Origin: an uncultured Oscillospiraceae bacterium
GTDB lineage: Bacteria > Bacillota > Clostridia > Oscillospirales > Ruminococcaceae
Length of the DNA stretch: 12,244 nucleotides
Reading direction: 5' to 3'
NCBI GenBank assembly: GCA_900556255.1
Contig: USNZ01000014.1
Coordinates: 1-12,244 of the forward strand
The stretch's first letter is position 1, and each line of letters begins with the position of its first letter. Under the pieces are notes generated by a model, which saw only the letters and a list, made by a program, of their open reading frames with translations, was not told the DNA's origin and searched no databases. A program made the translations under genes and the position numbers. Positions 7,709 through 12,244 of the stretch are shown piece by piece.

Positions 7709-8926
7709 ATGCCGCACACCGTGCCCGATGTGCCCCGCGTACTGCTGGTGCCGCCGCCGGATCTTCCGGTGCCCGCCGTGCAGGGCGGTGCCGTGGAAAC
7801 CCTGCTGACCCACCTGCTGCGTGAAAACGAGCGCCGCGGCGAGCTGGAACTGTACTGCGCCGCCGTACCCGATGCCGCCGCCATGGCAGCCGCCGCAGAC
7901 TGGCAGCACAATCACATGTTGTACCTGCCCGTACCGCCGGGCCGCCGCCGCTGGCTGCCGCTAAACGCAGTGCAGCGGCTTTTGGGCGTAACCCCGCCGC
8001 CGTGGCAGCCGTGGTATCAAGTGCTGTTACTGACGCTGATACGCAAAAAAATACATCCGGATCTGATTTTTGCCGAGGGGGGCGACCTGCTGCAGGCAAG
8101 CGCCCTCAGCCGACATTTCGGGCGTTGGCGCACACTGGCGCATCTGCATGGCGAAACAGCCGCCTCCCCCGCCGTTGACCGAATCTACGGGGGCGTGGCG
8201 GCCATCAGCGAGTTTGTGCGCGACCGCTATCTGCAAACCTCCGCCCTGCCGCCGCAAAACGCCTATGTGCTGCGCAACTGCATCGACACGGCGCGCTTTT
8301 GCCCCGCCCCTCGCGATGATGCGCTGCGCGCCCGTTTCGGCTTTGCCGCAACGGATTTTGTCGTTGTGTTCTGCGGCCGCCTGCAGCCCGAAAAAGGCAT
8401 TGCCGAACTGCTGGAGGCTCTGGCGCTGCTGGATGACCCCACCGTAAAGCTGCTGATCATCGGCAGCCCGTTTTTTGCCAAAACCGCCGACAGTCCCTTT
8501 TTGCAGGCACTGCAGACCCGCGCGGCCGCGCTGGGGGATCGTGTGCGTTTTACGGGCTTTATCCCCAACGAGGAACTGCCCGCCTACTACCGCCTGGCCG
8601 ATCTGGCCTGTGTGCCCAGCACCTGGCAGGAGCCGGCCGGCCTTGTGCCCGTGGAGGCGATGGCCTGCGGGCTGCCGCTGCTGGCAACCCGCAGCGGCGG
8701 TATGCCGGAATATATCCGCGCCGCCTCGCCGTATTTTGTCGATATTACGCCCGATTTACCCCGTGACCTTGCCGCAGGCATCACCGCCCTGCGGGGCGAT
8801 GCCGCCCGCCGCGCCGCCATGGCCGCCGCCGGTGCCGCCGCCGCACAGCAGTATTCACCCGAAAATTACTACCGCGATTTTGTCGCGCTGGTACACGCCG
8901 TTTTACAGAAAGGAGCCGCATCATGA
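7709..8926 (+). CDS. GT4-family glycosyltransferase
   Basis: A 405-residue GT-B enzyme of family GT4 with all diagnostic residues. The acceptor domain has VQGGAVE (24-30), the glycine-rich loop, and HLHGE (146-150). NCID (190-193) ends the linker. The donor domain has FCGRLQPEKG (221-230) with the Arg/Lys pair R224 and K229 that bind the nucleotide phosphate. It also has RVRFTGFIPNEEL (278-290) and EPAGLVPVE (308-316), the E-x7-E motif, followed by the acceptor-gating SGGMPEYI (329-336). A retaining transfer from a nucleotide sugar is expected for this family. AAAAAGGA (7694-7701) precedes the start by seven bases. The last four bases overlap the next GT2 gene (ATGA), so the two are probably translated together. 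Alanine-rich at the C-terminal end (371-379), as is common in GC-rich genomes. Confidence 0.94.
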   Translation: MPHTVPDVPRVLLVPPPDLPVPAVQGGAVETLLTHLLRENERRGELELYCAAVPDAAAMAAAADWQHNHMLYLPVPPGRRRWLPLNAVQRLLGVTPPPWQPWYQVLLLTLIRKKIHPDLIFAEGGDLLQASALSRHFGRWRTLAHLHGETAASPAVDRIYGGVAAISEFVRDRYLQTSALPPQNAYVLRNCIDTARFCPAPRDDALRARFGFAATDFVVVFCGRLQPEKGIAELLEALALLDDPTVKLLIIGSPFFAKTADSPFLQALQTRAAALGDRVRFTGFIPNEELPAYYRLADLACVPSTWQEPAGLVPVEAMACGLPLLATRSGGMPEYIRAASPYFVDITPDLPRDLAAGITALRGDAARRAAMAAAGAAAAQQYSPENYYRDFVALVHAVLQKGAAS

Positions 8927-9981
8927 GCCAAGCCTCCGTCTGTGTGGTCGTGCCCGTGTACAAGGCCGCCGCCACGCTGGACCGCTGTGTGGAAAGCGTT
9001 TTGAGCCAACAGGTACCGGGCGGGCTGCAATGTGTGCTGGTCAACGACGGCAGTCCCGACAACAGCGGCGCTTTGTGCGACGCCTGGGCCGCCAAGGATC
9101 CCCGTGTGCGGGTGCTGCATCAGGAGGATCTGGGCGTTTCAATGGCGCGCAACAACGGCATGGCGCTGGCGGACAGCGAGTTTTTGGTGTTTTTAGACTC
9201 CGATGACGCCCTGCGCCCCAACGCCCTGCAAGCCGCACTGGCCGCCCAGCGCGCCGACCCCGATGCTTTTGTGGTGTGGAACTACACCACCGATGCCGCC
9301 GACCCCGCACCCGTAACCCAGGACGGTGCCGCCCTGCCCCCTGCCGCGCTGGCGCGCCTTTGGCTGGACTGTTACCTGGCCATGCCGTGGAACAAGCTCT
9401 ACCGCACGGCGTTGGCGCAGACGCTGCAATTTAACAAAGCGTTTACTTTGGGCGAGGATTTACAGTTTGTACTGGACTATGTTGCTCTGCTGCAAACGCG
9501 GCGGCCGCAGTGGCATTTTCGGCAGCTGACCGCGCCGCTGACCTTTTACGATTGCAGCAGCGGCGGTTCGCTTTCGCACCGATATCACACCGATTACTGC
9601 CCCGTGTGGGTGCAGCATTTCAGCAAGCTGAACGCCATGGCCGAGGCGCTGCACGCCCCCGCCGAGGATCTGCTTCCCCTGCACCGCGCCGAGCTGCGCG
9701 TCTACGCCGAGGGCGCGGCCGATATCCTGCACCGCGACCCCGCCGTCCCCGCCGTGCGCCGCCGCAAAATGGCCGAGGTCCTGCGCGAGCCGTGGCTGCG
9801 CGGGCTTTTGCGCACCCTAAAGGCCGAAAAAAGCTACTCGCCCTATTATCTGCCCTGCCTGTGGCGCAGCCGTCTTTTGCTGAACGCCCTGTACTGCTCC
9901 AAATTCCACGGAAAATCGTGGCTTTTCGGCAAGCTGGACTGGGCGGGATACTACCTGTTTTTAGGTAAGCGCCGGCGGTAA
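8923..9981 (+). CDS. GT2-family glycosyltransferase, last gene of the cluster
   Basis: A 352-residue GT2 enzyme. CVVVPVYKAAATLDR (7-21) starts the fold. NDGS (41-44) stands for DDGS, GVSMARNNG is at 71-79, LDSDD at 91-95, PWNKLY at 155-160 and GED at 177-179 as likely base. The C-terminal tail ends with a basic GKRRR, consistent with peripheral attachment to the inner leaflet. The start is well supported by AAAGGAG at 8909-8915, seven bases upstream, and by the ATGA overlap with the preceding GT4 gene. Its CDAWAAKDPRVRVLHQE segment closely matches the gene at 6722, suggesting duplication within the cluster. No further glycan gene follows: an AT-rich repeat-bearing island begins about 15 bp after the stop, so this is probably the 3' end of the transcription unit. 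Confidence 0.93.
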   Translation: MSQASVCVVVPVYKAAATLDRCVESVLSQQVPGGLQCVLVNDGSPDNSGALCDAWAAKDPRVRVLHQEDLGVSMARNNGMALADSEFLVFLDSDDALRPNALQAALAAQRADPDAFVVWNYTTDAADPAPVTQDGAALPPAALARLWLDCYLAMPWNKLYRTALAQTLQFNKAFTLGEDLQFVLDYVALLQTRRPQWHFRQLTAPLTFYDCSSGGSLSHRYHTDYCPVWVQHFSKLNAMAEALHAPAEDLLPLHRAELRVYAEGAADILHRDPAVPAVRRRKMAEVLREPWLRGLLRTLKAEKSYSPYYLPCLWRSRLLLNALYCSKFHGKSWLFGKLDWAGYYLFLGKRRR

Positions 9982-9995
9982 GGCACGCAGTTCCT

Positions 9996-10030
9996 TAAAT
10001 AATAAAGAATAAATAAGAAATAATAAAAAA
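9996..10030 (+). repeat. Left heptamer array (TAAATAA type, 5 units)
   Basis: Read in seven-base steps from 9996 the units are TAAATAA, TAAAGAA, TAAATAA, GAAATAA and TAAAAAA. The phase is kept exactly, which a random A/T tract would not be expected to do. Confidence 0.6.
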
Positions 10031-10036
10031 GGTGGT

Positions 10037-10057
10037 GTTTGCGCCTTGGGCGCAAAC
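10037..10057. terminator. Perfect 9-bp hairpin with TTG loop
   Basis: GTTTGCGCC pairs perfectly with GGCGCAAAC around a 3-nt loop. On the + strand it is followed by A/T-mixed sequence. On the - strand it is followed within six bases by a run of six T, so its best terminator reading is for - strand transcripts, although no - strand gene is seen nearby. Confidence 0.5.
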
Positions 10058-10064
10058 AAAATTC

Positions 10065-10100
10065 TTGTTGCCCTTTTATAAATTGTTGCCTTTTTATAAA
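10065..10100 (+). repeat. 18-bp tandem duplication
   Basis: Two directly adjacent 18-base copies (10065-10082 and 10083-10100) read TTGTTGCCNTTTTATAAA and differ at one position only (C in the first, T in the second). Each copy ends in TATAAA, which resembles a -10 box, but no -35 box stands at a workable distance. Confidence 0.8.
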
Positions 10101-10103
10101 AAC

Positions 10104-10122
10104 GTGCCGCCGCGGGCGGCAC
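10104..10122 (+). terminator. Perfect 8-bp GC hairpin followed by T-rich tract
   Basis: GTGCCGCC pairs with GGCGGCAC around a GCG loop. It is followed after four bases by a T-rich stretch (the right heptamer array). This is the best candidate for a rho-independent terminator of the glycosyltransferase transcript, although the T-tract is interrupted by A residues. Confidence 0.55.
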
Positions 10123-10126
10123 ACCC

Positions 10127-10182
10127 TATTTATTATTTATTATTTATTATCTCTTATTTCCTATTTCTTATTTGCAATTTGC
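10127..10182 (+). repeat. Right heptamer array (TATTTAT type, 8 units)
   Basis: From 10127 the seven-base units are TATTTAT three times, then TATCTCT, TATTTCC, TATTTCT, TATTTGC and AATTTGC. The first three are identical and the others keep the register, so this is a decaying or variable tandem array. It is the reverse-complement type of the left array. Confidence 0.7.
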
Positions 10183-10217
10183 ACGCTCCATTTCCACAGA
10201 AAGGTAGCTCTCCCCTT

Positions 10218-11603
10218 ATGAAAATTTCCTCCATGACTGCCGAGGATCGCGTCCGCCACCTCACCGAGGCACCGATCCCCGGCCTGATTTTAGAGCTTTC
10301 GCTGCCCACCGTCATCAGTATGCTGGTCACCAGCCTGTACAACATGGTCGATACCGCCTTTGTCGGGCAGCTCAACACCCAATCCACCGCCGCCGTAGGT
10401 GTCTCGTTCTCGGCCATGGCGCTGCTGCAGGCCGTCAGCTTTTTCTTCGGCCACGGCTCCGGCAACTATATCTCCCGCAAGCTCGGCGCGCGGGAGTACG
10501 AAAACGCCGAGCGCATGGCCGCCACCTCCTTTTTTTCGTCGGTGTTCTGCGGCTGCGTGCTGGCTGTGCTGGGCGTGGCGTTCATCACGCCGATTTCCCG
10601 CCTGCTCGGCTCCACCGATACGATCCTGCCCTACACCGTCCAGTATCTGCGCCTGATTTTTATCGGTGCACCGTTTATTATGGGTTCTTTCGTGCTGAAC
10701 AACCAGCTGCGGTTCCAGGGCAGCGCCTCGCTGGCCATGGTCGGCATTGCGCTGGGCGCGGTGCTCAACGTCGCGCTGGACCCGCTGTTCATCTTCGCCC
10801 TTGACATGGGCGTTGCGGGTGCCGCGCTGGCTACCGTCATCAGCCAGTTTGTCAGCTTTGCGGCGCTGCTGGTGCTCACCCAAAAACAGGCGGCCATCAA
10901 AATCAAGTGGAGCCGCTTTACCCCCAAGGCACATTATTTTGCCGCCATCTTCAACGGCGGTGTACCGTCACTGTGCCGCCAGGGCATGGGCAGCATCGCC
11001 ACCGTTGTGCTGAACTTCTCGGCCGGCGCGTTCGGCGGGGCCGATGCCGACGCCGCCATCGCCGCCATGAGCGTTGTCGGGCGCATTACGATGTTCGCCG
11101 GCTCGGCGCTGATCGGTTTCGGGCAGGGGTTCCAGCCCGTCTGCGGCACCAACTTCGGCGCGGGCAAAAAATCCCGTGTGCGCGAGGCGTTCTATTTCTG
11201 CCTCAAGCTGGGCTGCGCGACGGTGGGCGTTCTTTCCCTGCTGGGCATGGTGTTTGCGCCGCAAATTATCGCGCTGTTCCGCAACGACCCCAAGGTCGTG
11301 GAAATCGGCGCCGTGGCACTGCGCGCACAGGTCATCACGCTGCTGCTGGCCATCTGGATCATCCTGACCAACATGATGCTGCAAACCATCGGCTATGCCG
11401 GGCAGGCATCGCTGGTCGCAGCCTCGCGGCAGGGGCTTTTCTTCATACCTGCGGTGTTTTTTCTGCCGCAATATTTCGGGTTGTTCGGTGTGCAGATCGC
11501 GCAATCCGTCGCGGACGTGTTCAGCTTTCTTCTGGCGCTGCCCTTGGCATTGCGTGTGCTGAAGTCCTTCCGCACGGATGACGAACCTGCACAGACAAGA
11601 TAA
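10218..11603 (+). CDS. MATE-family multidrug/metabolite exporter
   Basis: A 461-residue polytopic membrane protein of the MATE branch of the MOP superfamily, the usual length for 12 membrane helices in two six-helix lobes. Such proteins export cationic or amphipathic compounds using a Na+ or H+ gradient. The first helix region runs through PGLILELSLP to YNMVDTAFVG (21-50). ALDPLFIFALDMGVAGAALA (186-205) is a hallmark stretch, and the second lobe has GFGQGFQPVCGTNFGAGKK (300-318). The form resembles MepA/NorM-like Firmicute proteins. The start is set at ATG 10218 after GAAAGG (10199-10204), a rather distant 13-base spacing; ATG 10233 is an alternative. The same frame stays open to 10032, but that extension is encoded by the repeat island. 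The relation to Wzx flippases is only at superfamily level; a role in glycan export is not supported. Probably cotranscribed with the next gene. Confidence 0.93.
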   Translation: MKISSMTAEDRVRHLTEAPIPGLILELSLPTVISMLVTSLYNMVDTAFVGQLNTQSTAAVGVSFSAMALLQAVSFFFGHGSGNYISRKLGAREYENAERMAATSFFSSVFCGCVLAVLGVAFITPISRLLGSTDTILPYTVQYLRLIFIGAPFIMGSFVLNNQLRFQGSASLAMVGIALGAVLNVALDPLFIFALDMGVAGAALATVISQFVSFAALLVLTQKQAAIKIKWSRFTPKAHYFAAIFNGGVPSLCRQGMGSIATVVLNFSAGAFGGADADAAIAAMSVVGRITMFAGSALIGFGQGFQPVCGTNFGAGKKSRVREAFYFCLKLGCATVGVLSLLGMVFAPQIIALFRNDPKVVEIGAVALRAQVITLLLAIWIILTNMMLQTIGYAGQASLVAASRQGLFFIPAVFFLPQYFGLFGVQIAQSVADVFSFLLALPLALRVLKSFRTDDEPAQTR

Positions 11604-11625
11604 ATTATCAAACGGAGGATTCTTC

Positions 11626-12244
11626 ATGCTCGTACCTGTTCTGTTATTCATCGTAGGTCTGTTGTTTTTGATCAAAGGCGGCGACTGGTTCGTTGACGGC
11701 GCTTCCAGCCTGGCCCGCCGCTTTCACCTGCCGGAGCTGCTGATCGGCGCGACGGTCGTGTCCATCGGCACCACCCTGCCGGAGGTCATGGTCTCCACCA
11801 TGTCGGCGCTGTCCGGCCACGGCGAAATCGCCTACGGCAACGCCATCGGCTCGGTCATCTGCAATGCCGCGCTGATTGCCGCCATCACCATTGCGGTGCG
11901 TCCCGGCAAGGTGGATCCCAAGACCCTGCGCACCCCCGTCGCCTTCTTCTTTGCGGCGGCCGCCATCTACTGCTTTGCCGCCTACGTCATGGGCCGCTTT
12001 ACCCGCGTAATGGGCCTTGTGATGCTGGCCATGTTCGTGGCCTACATGGTCGTCAACGTCAAGCAGATGAAAAACACACCCGTCGAGGAACCTGCCGAGG
12101 AAACCGAGGAAATGCCGCTGTCCAAGACGCTGCTGCTGTTGGTCGTGGGTGCGGCGCTGATTGCCGTGGGTGCCAACCTGCTGGTTGACAACGGCACCCT
12201 GATCGCACAGGCGCTGGGCGTGCCCGAAAGCGTCATTGCCCTGA
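11626..12244 (+). CDS. CaCA-family sodium/calcium exchanger, N-terminal part (3' end cut)
   Basis: The first 206 codons of a cation antiporter of the Ca2+:cation (CaCA) superfamily, open to the right edge. The first helix MLVPVLLFIVGLLFLIKGGD leads into the alpha-1 repeat. This has SIGTTLPEVMVS (residues 46-57; the glutamate of the LPE motif is the expected ion ligand) and YGNAIGSVICNA (68-79). Here the usual GSN reads GSV, a variant I believe is common in clostridial members. Further hydrophobic segments at about 102-121 and 124-143 are followed by an acidic linker, EEPAEETEE (153-161). Another helix (about 168-187) leads towards the second alpha repeat, cut off just after GVPESVIAL. Such proteins exchange Na+ for Ca2+ across the cytoplasmic membrane. 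GGAGGA at 11614-11619, six bases before the ATG, fixes the start. The 22-bp gap to the MATE gene has no terminator. Confidence 0.9.
   Translation, partial: MLVPVLLFIVGLLFLIKGGDWFVDGASSLARRFHLPELLIGATVVSIGTTLPEVMVSTMSALSGHGEIAYGNAIGSVICNAALIAAITIAVRPGKVDPKTLRTPVAFFFAAAAIYCFAAYVMGRFTRVMGLVMLAMFVAYMVVNVKQMKNTPVEEPAEETEEMPLSKTLLLLVVGAALIAVGANLLVDNGTLIAQALGVPESVIAL

Larger units (their letters stand above)
9996..10182. repeat. AT-rich intergenic element with inverted heptamer arrays and internal hairpins
   Basis: The 236-bp gap between the last transferase and the MATE gene contains a structured element. The left arm (9996-10030) is five copies in register of a 7-bp unit close to TAAATAA. The right arm (10127-10182) is eight copies of the complementary-strand unit (TATTTAT and variants such as TATTTCC, TATTTCT, TATTTGC). 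The arms can pair imperfectly. Between them lie two GC hairpins and an 18-bp tandem duplication, listed separately. A short GCACGC occurs just outside each end (9983-9988 and 10181-10186, the latter touching the last unit), which could be a target-site duplication or chance. It carries no coding potential. It may be a miniature mobile or dispersed repeat that also acts as a terminator. Confidence 0.65.

Noticed and set aside
9983..10186. GCACGC on both sides of the AT-rich element as a target-site duplication
   Set aside because: Only six bases long and not exactly at the array borders; chance matching is plausible, so it is mentioned but not claimed.
10032..10217. N-terminal extension of the MATE frame from a GTG at 10032
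   Set aside because: The added 62 residues are encoded by the hairpins and tandem repeat of the AT-rich island, and family members start near the ATG at 10218, which has a GAAAGG upstream.
10907..11581. + strand open frame of 224 codons overlapping the MATE gene
   Set aside because: Arg/His-rich shifted-frame shadow; the MATE frame in the same region has strong membrane-helix motifs.
10218..11603. Reading the MATE protein as the Wzx flippase of the glycan cluster
   Set aside because: Its motifs (ALDPLF, GFGQGFQP) are those of MATE drug/metabolite exporters, and it is separated from the cluster by the repeat island and pairs with a cation exchanger gene.
1..12244. CRISPR array, tRNA, rRNA or insertion sequence
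   Set aside because: No regularly spaced direct repeats with unique spacers, no tRNA- or rRNA-like segment and no transposase-like protein were seen.

Overview
The window is GC-rich, low-repeat DNA with every supported gene on the + strand. Strong AAGGAGG-type ribosome binding sites, ATGA stop/start overlaps and the protein types suggest a high-GC Firmicute of the gut Oscillospiraceae kind (Faecalibacterium, Gemmiger or Subdoligranulum-like). That assignment is an inference from composition and style, not from a marker gene.

Positions 1-9981 are one run of ten consecutive glycosyltransferase genes. Four are GT-B fold enzymes of the GT4 type: the fragment at 1-458 and the genes starting at 1453, 2682 and 7709. 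Six are GT-A fold, GT2-type genes, starting at 455, 3938, 4979, 5687, 6722 and 8923. The one at 4979 is short and has lost the motifs of an active enzyme. The first five genes overlap by one to four bases (ATGA or TAATG), so they look translationally coupled. A 36-bp gap precedes the degenerate gene. An 87-bp AT-rich gap with a possible promoter precedes the second block of four genes, which are separated by 3 bp, 3 bp and a 4-bp overlap. Such runs normally assemble a cell-surface polysaccharide (capsule, exopolysaccharide or cell-wall glycan), one sugar per enzyme. No polymerase, flippase, chain-length regulator, priming transferase or nucleotide-sugar gene is visible here, so those would have to lie outside the window, most likely upstream.

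Positions 9982-10217 form a very AT-rich intergenic island with unusual architecture. It has inverted arrays of a 7-bp AT unit at its two ends, two strong GC hairpins with 3-nt loops, and an 18-bp near-perfect tandem duplication between the hairpins. It separates the glycan cluster from the next transcription unit, may terminate transcription, and looks like a small dispersed or mobile repeat.

Positions 10218-12244 hold two membrane transporters in apparent tandem. A complete MATE-family exporter is followed 22 bp later by the start of a CaCA-family sodium/calcium exchanger that runs off the right end. They look like housekeeping genes unrelated to the glycan cluster.
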